From Boswellia sacra (lineage: Eukaryota; Streptophyta; Magnoliopsida; Sapindales; Burseraceae): a DNA stretch of 64,000 nucleotides. Both the position numbers and the translations under genes were made by a program. The stretch lies in assembly GCA_013180625.2 (NCBI GenBank), contig SNVD02013330.1, positions 1 through 64,000 of the forward strand, read 5' to 3'. Positions 47,776 to 60,568 of this stretch are shown in pieces. Under the pieces are notes generated by a model. The model did not search any database. It saw only the letters and a program-made list of their open reading frames with translations, and was not told the DNA's origin. Numbering within the stretch: position 1 is the stretch's first letter; each line of letters starts with the position of its first letter.

Positions 47776-50514
47776 ATGGCAGCTTACAGAGCGGACGACG
47801 ACTACGATTACCTTTTCAAAGTGGTTCTGATTGGCGATTCGGGCGTGGGCAAATCCAACTTGCTATCGAGATTCACTCGGAACGAGTTCAGTCTAGAGTC
47901 AAAGTCAACAATCGGAGTTGAATTCGCAACTCGGAGCATTCGGGTCGAGGACAAGATCGTTAAGGCTCAGATTTGGGACACCGCTGGTCAGGAAAGGTAT
48001 ATTGATAGTATTTGTTATCTGGGTTTGATGCTTTTATGGTCTTTCTATTGATTTTGGCATTAGGGTTTACTTTTAGCAACATAAATTATGCTTGGTTGGT
48101 GAGAAAATTTGTGGAAGTGAATTAGGGGTGTTCTTGAGTTCAAGCGAAACTTCGTTAGAATTTTGTTTATTTGGCCAAAGTGGTTTTTTCGGATTGTTTT
48201 CTTGCTGGAAAAGATTTTGTGTTTGGTGGGTGGGGAAAATGAAATGTCATTGGAAGACGTTTATGGGATTTTGCTGATACAGTTTGCCTCTTTGATATTA
48301 TTAGGGTGAGCTGATTTGGCTCTTTAGCCTGTTTTGTTGCTGAGAAAATGTCAGGGAAATGACATGCATTTTTTAATTTCTAATTGCTAATTTTTTAGTT
48401 TTGGTTCTCTGTATATGTTTGTCTATGTGTTTTAAATATGTCGAAAAAAGTTTACTAAAGATGAATTTTATAGTTGGGGTATTGGTGGGTAAGAGGGTTT
48501 TGTTTTGTGCTCAAGTTTGCAATCTATTTGATTGCTGGGAAAAAATGTCGAGATTTTTTTTTTTTAATGGGCTGAGAAAACACTAGTAAAGGGAGTTTGA
48601 GTTTTGCCTACCTTAGGTTTATCTTTATGTGAGATCAGGAAAAAGATTGAATAAAAAATGTCGCATATGGATGTCCTGATTTTGACTAATTGGTTCTGTT
48701 AATGTATATTCCTCACACTTTAGGTTTCCATTGTGTGGGATCAGGGGGAAATTTGAAGCAAAAACATTGGATACCAAAGTCCTGATTTTGACTGATTTGT
48801 TCCTTTAGGCGTATTCTTCCACCTTGTAGTTTCTTTTGTTCAAATTTGAGTTTTTTTCTTTGGTTTTTGGGAGGCTGTTGGGGAAGACTTTTGGAGTACC
48901 ATTATACCCTGAGATTATGACCAAGGGATTTTTTATTTTGGGAAAAAAAATCTTTTGTTTGTTTGTATTTTGAGAAAATAAATATTTTTTAAAAATTTAC
49001 ATTTACTAATGCATTTAAATCAATATCAACCACATATTATTTTTAAATTTTAAAAAAATTTAAAACCAACCACATATTTTTTTCCTAATTTTGAAAACAA
49101 AAACTCCAATACACAAACAAACACCACCTTTTTTTTCTTTTTAAATTTGAAGAGATATAGAGCAATTTCAATTCCTGGAAATACCTGACCCACTTAAGAC
49201 TGTGCTGTATTATTCCAATCTGGTTCACTATTTCATATTGAAGTTCACATGGATAATGCTTGGCAATTTAAAGGTGCATTATATTTGAATATGTTAATGT
49301 TGTGGAACTTTGGACTTGGGGCTGTCATCCTTTGTTTGAAAAGTGAACACCATCATGAACTTTGTTTTTTTAACTAACAGGAATTTCTGATTGCTATATT
49401 GTTTGATTTGATATTATATAATATGCATCAGTATCTGACATTTGTTATGTACGGAGTTGTGTCTGTGTCCAACACATGTTTGATGCTGCCAACCCTTCCT
49501 TGTGCTTTTCATAAGCCAACTCTTGATACAGAAATTATCATCCAAAACCAAAAGTAGTTTGCTTTTTTGTCACCTAAGAATAATTGTGTCAAAGAAATCA
49601 TTTCAAACTCCCTTGACATCAACTCCCTTGATGGAGAAATGTGCTGTTTACACATTTAATAATATAAAGTAAGGAGTGAGAAAAATGATGAAGTTTGTGT
49701 GGTTGGTTTGTATATTTTATTTGTTTGTTTTAAACTTTGAAGCAAGTGGTTCAGTTAGTATACCTAAGCTTTTCTAATATAATATACAGTGAAAATTCCT
49801 TTTTGATGTGATGACCTCTGTTTATCAGTGGCCATAAAAGTTTCAGCTTTGTCTGACTCTGAGTTCATGTTATTGGTAGTACCACATTGGTTGTCACAAG
49901 GTCCAGCACATAGAATATTGGAAAAAAGAAGTTCGCTTGATTTCTTTTTGATGTAAGAAGGAGAAAAAGTTAAACTAAGGTTTCTTTTTTTAATTTTATT
50001 TTTGGCGAATATGTATAACCTTTTTTGTTACTTTTTGAGCAACATGAAATTATAATTGCTTATTTATATTCTTTGCAAAAGATACCGAGCAATCACGAGT
50101 GCATACTACCGAGGAGCTGTTGGTGCATTGCTTGTTTATGACGTTACACGGCATGTCACATTTGAGAATGTTGAGAGATGGTTAAAGGAATTGCGGGCTC
50201 ATACAGAATCCAATATTGTCATTATGCTCGTGGGTAACAAGGCAGACTTGCGTCACTTGCGAGCTGTTTCCACAGAGGATGCTACAGTTTTTGCTGAGAG
50301 GGAAAGCACATATTTTATGGAGACATCAGCTCTTGAGTCTATGAACGTTGAAAATGCTTTTACTGAAGTGCTGACTCAAATTTATCATGTTGTCAGCAAG
50401 AAAGCCCTCGAAGTAGGGGATGATCCTGCAGCCTTGCCCAAGGGACAAAACATTAATGTAGGAACCAAGGACGATGTTTCGGCTGTTAAGAAAGTTGGTT
50501 GCTGCAATGTTTAA
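47776..50514 (+). CDS. RABA1-type (Rab11-like) small GTPase, two exons
   Basis: Small GTPase of trans-Golgi and recycling-endosome traffic to the plasma membrane and cell plate. Exons 47776-47996 and 50082-50514 join in phase across a 2.1-kb GT/AG intron and give 217 residues, the usual RABA1 length. Motifs: P-loop GDSGVGKS (residues 20-27), switch [17 protein letters not shown] (split by the intron after the Arg codon's first two bases), the RAB family [17 protein letters not shown] guanine-binding, ETSA, and the C-terminal CCNV double cysteine for geranylgeranylation. The N-terminus [20 protein letters not shown] is characteristic of RABA1f-like proteins. No defect is seen. Confidence 0.97.
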
Positions 50515-51149
50515 ATGCAAGCTCTGGTGATTCAGGGGAACTGAATTATACTTGTACCCATTCCTGTGATATAGATTTTAGAGTTTCACATGTCACAAAA
50601 TGGTCCCTTACGTGAATTTTCAGCTGTAACAATATGCTTAAGCTTCTATGAGCTTGATTTATGGTTCAGAGGTGGAAAAACTTGCTGCAGTACCTTCCTC
50701 CAGATTTCATTAGTTTCTTGTTGCTTAAGGCATTTTCTACTCCGTGTATTGTTCAATTTTTTTAGCTGCCGTAGTCTTGATTGTAATTTTGGTTGCTCTA
50801 GATAGGAAGTGTTAATGGACCATTTTACTTCTGTATCTGGTCAATGATCAAAGGATTTGTTCAGTGGTTGATGACAAAGAAACAGATTACTTCAGAGCAG
50901 TGCTCTCTTTGTTGATTATAATCTCAAACAGAAATATGAGCCTGTATATTATTGCACATTTTCTGATGATCAGATTATTAGTTTGTCCATGGTGCATTGC
51001 CAAACAAATTAGAATCTCTGTGCCCTTTGGTTCATAATAGTCTTTCACTTCATCTTTTTGTTTCTTGACACAAGGTTCACCATATCAATAAAATGAAAAA
51101 AAAAAAAAAACACAAGATTGAAGTCATAACACATTATCAAGATACTCTT

Positions 51150-52001
51150 TTAAGTTTCTGGGTTATTATTTTTCAACATGGCTTCTTTACATTGCTGACA
51201 AGATATTTCCATGCAGTGCATGAACTTCTTTAGATTCTGAAGCTTAGAAGCTTTTTCAAGCGTTTGTTTCCTCCAAGCCTTGAGTAAACAATAATCTTTG
51301 TTACGCAGGTCTTTACCATCATCATCCAGAATGAAGCAGTGCATTATATTGAGTTGTTTGAGGTACTTCAGTCTTCCATCTAAGAGAATCTCCAAAGCTT
51401 TGCTAGACAAAGTAGACTCAGATATATCTAGCAATTTAAGTCCAGGAAAGCCTTCTGAGATACATTCAACTTCCCTTTCCGTTACTTCTCCATGAACTCC
51501 AAGTTCCACAAGATTCTTACAGAAATCAGCCAGCTGCGATATAACAGCAAGCCCTTCTTCAGGATTCAATCTTGCATGAAAAACACAAAGCTTTTTCCAG
51601 TAGAGCAAAGATATGTATATGGGCAAGGCAGTTGATGTAACATCAGAAGGCCAAAAGACCCTTGAAATATTTGGCGTTTTTTCAGCTATGTAAACGGTGG
51701 CGAAGTATCCAAACACGTATTCGCTTGGAAAATAGATTGTAACCCACCCCTGGTAACGATTAATGGCCAATTTCAGGAGATGGGTATATCTTGATCTTTG
51801 CTTTTCATCATCAAGAACATCGATCAAGCGAAGATCAAGAATGGAGCTCTGGAACAGGGTGAAGATAGTTGCAGAGAGCCAAGTTCTGCATACATAAGCA
51901 GGACCAAACAAAAGGTCCTGGAAGCTTAAGCATGCAAATATCATTGACAGTATGAAAGGGTCAAGGTCTTCCCATGGTGGGCTTTGCCTTTTCTTCTTCA
52001 T
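51150..52001 (-). CDS. F-box/LRR-repeat protein
   Basis: Probable substrate-recognition subunit of an SCF ubiquitin ligase. A single open frame gives 283 residues from the ATG at 51999-52001. An in-frame ATG at 52061 would add 20. The F-box region is near the N-terminus: PPWEDLDPFILSMIFACLS, then VCRTW. It is followed by leucine-rich stretches (LVELGVHG, GLKLLDISES, LKYLKQLNIMHC) like the At3g48880 type of plant F-box/LRR proteins. The C-terminal part has a charged segment and CQQCKEAM. It lies tail-to-tail with the RAB gene, about 0.6 kb apart. The target protein cannot be told from sequence. Confidence 0.8.
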   Translation of the reverse strand: MKKKRQSPPWEDLDPFILSMIFACLSFQDLLFGPAYVCRTWLSATIFTLFQSSILDLRLIDVLDDEKQRSRYTHLLKLAINRYQGWVTIYFPSEYVFGYFATVYIAEKTPNISRVFWPSDVTSTALPIYISLLYWKKLCVFHARLNPEEGLAVISQLADFCKNLVELGVHGEVTEREVECISEGFPGLKLLDISESTLSSKALEILLDGRLKYLKQLNIMHCFILDDDGKDLRNKDYCLLKAWRKQTLEKASKLQNLKKFMHCMEISCQQCKEAMLKNNNPET

Positions 52002-52061
52002 TGTTTGGTGTTTGGTTTGTTTTGCAAGTAGACAAAGCAAGTGCGTTCTGGGTAGGTTCAA

Positions 52062-53600
52062 CTACATAACGTATTTAATAGGGTGAAGGTAGGCCAGGTT
52101 GAAGATTTTGCATTATATTTTTGGTAAAATTAAAAATCTAATAAGTTAACGACAAAATGAATTTTCATTACATTACAATCATAGAGTTTACTTCAAACTG
52201 CTAACTTGCTTGTAAAGATTGTATTTTGTATTCGATTCTAATTACTTTTAATGCTCTAGAAACATTCCAATATATGCAACAAAAATACTTCTAAAAGAAG
52301 GGTTCAAAGGAACTAAAGCTGAAAAACCATTTAATGTAACCCTAATCCTGGTGGTTAAGCCACAATTAGGAATTGCCCCCTTCTAATCAAAGTTTGTGGT
52401 TATCATCATCTTCATTTATATGATCCAAGATGGGGGGTAAATCCTAGTTTGGAAGTAACGAAGGAGACAAGGACACTACAGGGTGCAATTATCTTAAATG
52501 CACACATGGCTACGAAGGACGCTAATAATGATGGTAGCAATGACATTAAAGGTCATGTTGCTGATGAGGGTGAAGATGACAAGTGCAATCTTGGTGACAG
52601 CAGTCGGCAGAAAAATTATAAGCCTAAGTGGGGTAATCATTGCCACCTATATCACCTAAATTCTGGGATTTTTGAACCCACCTCACATGTTACTTCGTTA
52701 CTCGAGATTGGCTTTTTGTGGGGAATTCGGCGTCAGGCACAAGTTGATTGGCTGTTTCTGCAGTTGTTTGTGGACTTTTCAAACTCAGGCTGTAGAGACA
52801 GATCAGATTGTTGCTGAGATGGAGATTGTGGTTGCCATGGAGAATACTAAGCTCCTATTGGCCTCCTATTGCCGTTGTGATGGGTTTTGTTAGGTTTTTG
52901 GTTTGAGAATGTTATTGGATAAAAAATTGTCATCAATTAATGTGAAAGTGAAATCTTAGATAATATATAATTCTTTAAAATAAAATTTATTAGTAATTTG
53001 TCAGTTGGATAATGTTGTCGATATATAATAAGGTGACTGCTGTTGACTGCAATATTGGTTTCTAGAGGAGATGAAGGCTTGGAGTGTAATGAGAAATTAT
53101 TTAAGAATGTAATACCATTATCTCTTAAAATAGTTTTTTATTCTTGACAGTTAATAAAAAGAATAATAAATTATAAATAGTGATCAAAGGTAGAGAATGA
53201 TGATCATGTGACATATGATACATTAATGTTTTGGTAAGTTCAAATTAAGGGAAGATCCAATTTTTTTAAGAACCGATTAAGATAGAATCGAAATTTCAAC
53301 ATTTGTAATGAGTTGGTTTTAATACTCTTTTTAAAAATATACTTGATTGTATAGTATAATAATCATTCCCAAACACACGAAAATATATTTGACATAAAAG
53401 TCATGTATTACGGCTGTCCCATAACGAACGTTAAAACTTAATGGGACAACAACTTAACAGATCTCTCCATAAAATATTGATTACAAAAGAGTTTACTTTA
53501 ATAACACTCTAAAACTTTTCTATCAAATATAATAAAAAATTAGTTTTAACCCAGTAATTGACAATCAATGTGGCACACTTAAAAGTATGATGTTCGAGCA
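52062..53600. other. intergenic region upstream of the F-box gene
   Basis: Should contain the promoter of the F-box gene close to 52062. An open frame at 52449-52817 has no domain and uneven composition; I do not call it a gene. The rest is AT-rich. Confidence 0.45.
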
Positions 53601-56600
53601 ATCACTATTTATTAAGATAGGTTTTTAGAAGTACATGAAAAATCTGGCGAAGAACATGTCTTATTGTCTGCCATATTGGAAGGATATCTCGCCTGAGTTT
53701 GCGGAACCGACAGCCTCAAGATTAGCCTAGATGCCACCATGTTGCCATCTTCCTATGAAGGGCTCATAAACTATTCTTAATATCTATTGGAAAGAAATAA
53801 GACTATTATTAATCCATGGGCACACCGCACACCGGTTAGGAGGGGAATGCAGAAGCAAAACTGATAGCAAGTTATGAAGTTATCTGGAAAAGATTACCCA
53901 AAAAATAATGGTGAGACTAAAAAAGTTGGGATTAAGTTCTTGCCCTTGTGTCCAAAAGCTGGCTATCGGCAAGAAAGTTCGTGTTACGTCTCAAAATCTC
54001 TTATATGGAGACTTTAAGCGTGATTAATTTATGTATAAAAATAGTGCTTTTTTTTTTCAAATATCTAATTTGCATATATAAACTAAGTTCAAAACTTGTA
54101 TAATGTATAATTTATTTTCTACTATCATTTCCCAAACTATACGCATACAAGCTTTTGTTGGATATTGTGTTTCAGAATTAATTACTCTTGGTTTTGTAAA
54201 AGTCATAAATTTATTTATTTAATTTAGTTCATGAATTTACTAAATTATTATTCATGAATCTTGAAAATACAAAGGGTTTGATATATACATGAATAATGTA
54301 TATTCATTTATGAATGATTGTGATTCATCTTGTTTAATGTGATACAAATGAATTTGTACTTGTGATGTGAAGATGAATTTGTGACCCTATAAAAAGGGGT
54401 TATTTGGTTTACCAAATTAAAATAAGATTACACATAAGATAACAAAAGGTACAAGAGAGAGCAACCAAAGAGATAAAATCCTACGATCCATGATTTCCTG
54501 TAGGGGCACTTAGAAATGAGATTAAGTGCTATACCAAGTGTATTTTTGTGCAAGGTGCTTTAATTTTCTAAATCTTTTTTTTTTTAATAATTCAATGATA
54601 TTTCTAAAAGCTTTTACATCTCAAGTACGTACTTTACTATATCACCCAAAATATACATATAAAAGTATCCAGGTCTAAACCTTAGTACATCAAGATCACC
54701 AATGATAATCAAATAGGCTCTCATGGTCTATGCTTAACCCAAAATGCATCGATCACAACACAAGCCACTATCATCCAAAACATCTAAACAACTATAGATA
54801 TCACTAGCTTATTCATCGTCTTGTATACATGTGGAGAAAGGGATGAACAATACGGCCCATTAGGAAATCTCTAAACCTTGCACTCAATCACATGCCACTA
54901 ACACATACATATCAGACAAGCATTTCTACTAAGCAAAATTACAAAACTCAAATCATCTTTTATTCATGTACCAGGGAATCATGCTTATTCATTAGCCAAC
55001 ATCACATGTTGCACATGTCATATATTATCCATGCATAAATGCATCATGCATTTTCGAAACTAACGTCACATGTCACACAAGTTATTTGCCATGCAGGCGT
55101 CGGTGCATCATGCACACTCAATAACCACCATTACATGCCATACAAGTCAAACACCATCCATACACCAATATGTCAAGCATATCCATCTACTTATGTCATG
55201 TGTCACACATATCAATCACCACTCATACATTAATATGTCACGAATATCTAATGATAAATTACCATCCATGTACCAATATGTCCCATACACTCATTAATCA
55301 ACATGGCAAACTATGCTAGCCCTACGTAGTGCAAAACTCAGGAATATATCTTAATAAGCAATAATGACTACTCAAGCTATTCACCATCCATAACTTATGC
55401 ATATCTATTAGCAATAATACATACTACACATCACTCACCGTCATGTACAAGTGTGTAAATATACATATACAAATCAATTCCTTAATCTAGTGTTTTCCTT
55501 AGACCCATTATAAGCATGAAAATTCTACTTATGGTTTAAGCCCAATGACGAGGGCCAAAGAATATTGAGTGAAGTGGATTGTTGATTTGAAAAAGAAACT
55601 AAAAATACTCAAAACACAAAACCCAACCACAAACACAAAGCCCAATCACACATAAAACAAGAAAAGACATCAATCAAAGTGGGATCTTGATTAAAAGTCG
55701 TGCTTATAACCCTTCTTTGATACACATGCAGATCGACCTTTGTCAAAAGGTTGCTATGGGGGGTTGGAAGGGGGCCGAGGGTGTGGAGGTAGCGCCCCTA
55801 GAAGAAAAAATTCCCTCTTCTGAAAGAAAAACGCCCAATAGCACTAAAAAAGCCCAAAAGGCCCACAAAAGAAACCCAAAACCTTGACCCACGCTTGAAA
55901 CCCTGAAAATTGGACTGGGCGTGTAATAGAAGATGCACACGTCTGTAAGAATGCCATATGCACCTAAAAGAAGTTCACAGCGCCTGAAAGAGCTTCATTG
56001 TGCCTCAAAGAGGAAAGGAAATGGAGGAGCACATGTAGCCTACATGCGCATGTGTAGGCCACGTATGCACCACCTCTCCTAGCCTTCTATAAATTTAAGT
56101 CATTTTCTCGATTAAGTATCAACTATTCACCTAGAAATTCAAGCCCAGCCCAAAAAAAATCTTTTGAGCCCATTTTTTCAATCTTTTAGCCCATTTTCTT
56201 TTAAGCTTTCACACCTACACCCCCATTCCAATAAATTTTCAACCCATTGCACTTTGAAAACTCACATATACACGAACATTTTCATCTGGTTTTCAAACAA
56301 CTAACCATAAATAATCAATATTCGGTAAAGCTTGAGGCAAACTACCACATTTCTCTCTTTTGTTTATCGTTCTTTATTCTATTTTGATGATTTCTATTAG
56401 TATGAAGATCAGGTGAATACGGGCGCTGATAGGAAACCATCACTCTGAAATGCCTTCAATCTAACATTCACCATTTATTTTTGATACATTTTATCTTTAT
56501 CACTTTTGTTCATGTTTATTTACTTTACCTTACTTTTATTTTGCTGTAGTTTACTTTATCGCAATTTACTTTTTCGTTATTTACTCTATCGCAAATTTAC

Positions 56601-57640
56601 ATTATCCCTATTTACTTTATAGCAAGTTTACTTTACTACGCTTTTCATTTTCCATCGTTCACTCTATTACAATTTACTTTAATATACTTTATTTTTTCGC
56701 TTTTAACGGTTTATCGTCACGCATACTACCCACATCATGGGTGGCCATCCTGTTCTATTGTTTGAAGGACACCGTTCAAATCATGAGCTACGATCTGAAT
56801 CACTCTCATGTTCGCTATTCAATCCATGAATAGTCATCCATTTCGGTCCGCTAAAGTTCAAGAGATACTATTTAATTCATAAACGGATATTACAATGAAA
56901 CAGACCACCTGGTGAGTCATGACACTAGATTCTTGGATGATGCAGACTCACCGTGCCTCAATTACAATCTTCCATTCACTTTATTGCTTTTCTTTTTATT
57001 AAAATGTTTGATTATCATCCTTGATAAGCATAAGGATGATTTGACGATGGATGAAGCCATAATGCATGGTGGCAGATCCACTTTCCAATGACAGGCCGAT
57101 TGAGCTCGAAATGAGGAATAAAAGTGTTTATTTGTTTCTTGTTCTCTTTTCTTTTTTTTGGCATTTTTACTCTCGTTGCGCTTATTTATGTTAAATAGTT
57201 GTAATCCTCTTCCCTTTTCTCCTATATTTGCACCTTGTCTTTTGAATGCTTATGAATTTTTCACCTCACAAGTAATAATCCAGATAAAATTAGTTGTGTG
57301 CACAAAACGAATTTAGGATCAAGATAAATAACAATTGACTAACTAACACCTTAAACTCAATAGACCCCAGTGGAGATCGAACCTTGTTTGGGCGGACTGA
57401 AGATCCGTACCTAACTTCCCAAACCTGACTCTGAAGTGATGATGGGCAGTTGGGTCCCAAAGCAAGAAATCGGTTATCATCATCCAACTCACTCTCGTAG
57501 TTAGTTACCTAGGTGGCGACTCCGAAGTCTCCAAAACTTGTCTTCATGACTCGTTTTATGGTACCTCCAAGTGCCGAAAGGCCTTGGAGAGTAGTGTCGT
57601 GGTTGCAATCACTTGGAGTGGGATGGAAGTTGATGAACAC
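53601..57640. other. repeat-derived intergenic DNA, no intact gene
   Basis: A retroelement-like stretch with no long frame. 54600-55560 is rich in CATG, CACAT and ACCATCCAT words. It resembles 62400-62850 in content and in shared blocks near TCTAGTGTTTTCCTTAGACC / TCTAATGTTTTTCTTGATTC (55481 and 62732). 57505-57535 has CTAGGTGGCGACTCCGA, a phrase I associate with leader regions of plant LTR elements. Element borders could not be set. Confidence 0.4.
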
Positions 57641-57769
57641 TTAAATATGTATGCTTAATAAGAGTTTAGGTCATCATATTACATTAATAGTATCATTAAA
57701 TTCCTCAACTTAAGCATATTTGTAGTCTTTGCATCTTTGGAATTAACTTTCTCTTAATTTTGGTTTTGT

Positions 57770-59060
57770 TACAGGATCGGTAAAATAAGCATAACTTTCT
57801 ATTTATATATTAGAATGGTGCAAATCTTAATGTTTTGGAAAGTTGATTAAATTATCTACAAGATTGTATTTCACAATCATCATCATATTCGGGCTCTTAG
57901 TGGACCAAAAATGGGCTTGAAGTGAACCTATCTGTAGTTTCAGTCCACCCTGACCATACCTCAGTATTTTAACCATATGTCTCAAGATACGTATCTAAAT
58001 CGTATGAATCAAGATGTTCTATAAAGCTGAGAGAAATATCTACGACTTTTAGGAAGACATGTAGTTAAAATTCTCAATAATTCAATGTCAAAATTGGTGG
58101 TCAAAGTCGGTTCACCTAAATACCCCAATTGTCAAAGTTGGTGCATATAATATTTGACAATTATTCCTTTGTAATTTGACAAGTTTGCCCCTTAATGTAT
58201 CTATAAATAGAGATGTCTTGTGACCCATTTGAGCATCTTGGCCTTGGCTAGGATCTCTTGTTATTGTGATTTTCTCTCTTGTGTTTTAATGTTATTAATA
58301 AATTTTCTTTTTCTTGCAATTTGTTTCTTTCTTTTATAATGTCTTGCTAAATTATCTCTTGCTAAGGTGAAAGGGTGAAACCCTTAATATGAGAATAAAG
58401 ATTTTCTAACCCTTGACATGTGCTTAATAATCATAATCTTTGTTGTTTATTTTATATTATTTATATTTATTTTCTTAATCAATCTTGACACCACTAGTAA
58501 AGTGGAGGTCTTGATCCATTGTCGATAATCCTTAGCACATCAAATGCTTGGATCCTTTCTAGATGTCGTATGGTTCTTCTTTACCGACATGAATCTAGTT
58601 AGGAACCTTGATTTGTTGTAGACATATAGTGATTGGCACATTGGATGCTTGAACCCATTTACAAGACGTGGTATAAATATTGGTAATAAAACAAATATAA
58701 TTCATATAACTAAAATGGGCTACTTATCCTTATTTGATATATCAAAGGTGGATCCCCTAACCTTAACTTTCATTATTATTATGTTAATTTCTCTTGTATT
58801 TTAATTATTTTAATTTATTGTTTATGAACTTGTTCTTTACTTATATTTGTTGATATTATCTTGCCATCTCTTTGAATCATCCATATCATATTTGCTTACT
58901 TTATAGTTTGTAGCGCTAAAACTCCTTCCTCGTGGATCGACCCCGGTCTCACCGGGTTTATTACTTCGACACTCCTATACTTAGAAGACAATCCTTTTTT
59001 CGGATATGTCAGAAGTCTTACTTACACCCATATCACGACAGCCCATCCAAGGTCTAATAT
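57770..59060 (+). mobile_element. probable LTR remnant of another retroelement
   Basis: It has a promoter-like CTATAAATAG at 58200-58209. It ends with CTTCCTCGTGGATCGACCCC, then GGTCTCACCGGGTTTATTAC (58926-58965). This is the kind of R-U5 sequence found at the ends of many plant gypsy LTRs and related to the box in the other LTRs of this window. No matching partner LTR or internal coding region was found, so the limits are approximate. Confidence 0.4.
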
Positions 59061-59124
59061 TAGAATCTCAAGCCTATTAGAGATCTACCCTAAGATTATG
59101 GATGTTTTTCTGTAATATGTAAAC

Positions 59125-59129
59125 ATTAT
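59125..59129. repeat. target-site duplication ATTAT, left copy
   Basis: ATTAT at 59125-59129 before the solo LTR matches ATTAT at 60564-60568 after it. The perfect duplication confirms that both borders are complete. Confidence 0.9.
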
Positions 59130-60563
59130 TGATAGGTGTCTATTTATGTATTACTTTTATATCAATTCGTCCATGTTTCTTTGCTATATTCCGTGGTATT
59201 TTTATGTTTTTGTGTGTTTTGATGTTTGTAGGAGTTTTGGAGCAACTTGCACAAAAATGGAGTAAAACCCTTCATTTTCACCTCTGCTAGTCAGTGATCT
59301 TCTCGGATTTAATTGTATTGATATACAATGAACCCGACGACATGTTATATACCGTTGGAAAGCTCTCGAAGTCTATTTTCTGGAGAAATTTACGGTTTAT
59401 AAATCCATTCAGTGTACCAAAAGTTCTAATCAAAACAGTGTGAGATGTATAGAAATATAATTCCACAAGTCACTGTAGCATGTATAATACGGGGCACTGT
59501 AGCAATTCACTGTAGCAGAGTATTTAAACACATTTTAGGGTTTTATTTTGATAACTTGAAGAGGGGAAAACGTGGGAGGAGGCTGCATTTCTGGATTTCT
59601 CTCATCCCTTGGAGTTCTTGAAGGAGAAAGAAGATTTTGAAAGAGGAGGAACTACAATTCCAAGAAGATTCATCTACAAAGAAGATTTTCAAAGAATTTG
59701 CTAAGTTCTTTCTTTCCTTTTCAATTCTGGAATTTCTCTGTATTGTATTTGTTATTCTGATTGAATATGTGTAACTAAATCTGAATTGGTTGAGGGTGAT
59801 TTCAAAGCCCTTGATATGGATTTTGTGAGTTGATTGTGCACGAAGTTGTTATCCAATTCTCTAATTGAAGTTGCTTGTATTTTCCCATGTTTAATGCTTA
59901 TGATTGCTTGCTGGATTGTATTTGGGTGGCCAACTGAATATAATCTGGATATTGTCTATTGCTAGACTAGAAATCTTGATCCGTAATTGTCTTGAATTTC
60001 TAATCATTAGTAGCAAAATTGTGATCAGAGATTGCAAATTGGAGAATACAACCTAAGTTAAATAATCCGAGCTTGTGTGTTTATTGCTTAGATCAACCTG
60101 TCTTTCTTTTCATAATGCATCCATTGAATTAAATTTAGAGAGCTTGTTCTAGGTTGTTTAATGGATAGAGATTAAATAAAGAGCCTGTTTTATTTAACAA
60201 CAAAGTAAGGAAAGATTGGGATAACAGAGCTTATTTTATCTACGGTTTGATAATTTCAATGGTGTAATTGGATGATAATTCTACAATTAATTCGCAAATC
60301 CATATCTTGTGGTGGAGAATGATCCCTTAACCAGATTTCTATCATTGATTAATTCCCATTTCAATTAAGTTTGCATTGTGTTATTCATTAATTACAATCG
60401 TATTCAGTTTTTCATCTAGTTAATCAACCAACAAAACCCCCCATTTAGTTAATTGTTGCTGGAAATAACAAATTCAATTAGAATCAATCCTCGTGGGAAC
60501 GATATCTTACTTATCACTTTATTACTTGTGTGACTAGTATACTTCCTAGTTTCGAACGCATCA
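59130..60563 (+). mobile_element. solo LTR of the Athila-like family, opposite orientation
   Basis: 1434 bp from TGATAGGTGTC to CGAACGCATCA, flanked by ATTAT. It is the reverse complement of the LTRs at 1-1084 and 10943-12367 along its whole length, with scattered changes. A solo LTR forms when two LTRs of one insertion recombine and remove the inside. It keeps three CACTGTAGCA motifs (59471-59480, 59495-59504, 59508-59517) just upstream of TATTTAAA (59521-59528), and the box TCCTCGTGGGAACGA (60487-60501). Confidence 0.95.
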
Positions 60564-60568
60564 ATTAT

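Noticed and set aside
48890..49140. Possible MITE in the RAB intron, with GTTTGTTTGTATTTTG on one side and CAATACACAAACAAAC on the other
   Set aside because: The inverted arms match only in low-complexity T/G and A/C runs, and no target duplication could be found.
52449..52817. 122-codon plus-strand frame upstream of the F-box gene
   Set aside because: No recognisable domain. The N-terminal part is Asp/Asn-rich and the rest looks like chance. Transcript evidence would be needed.
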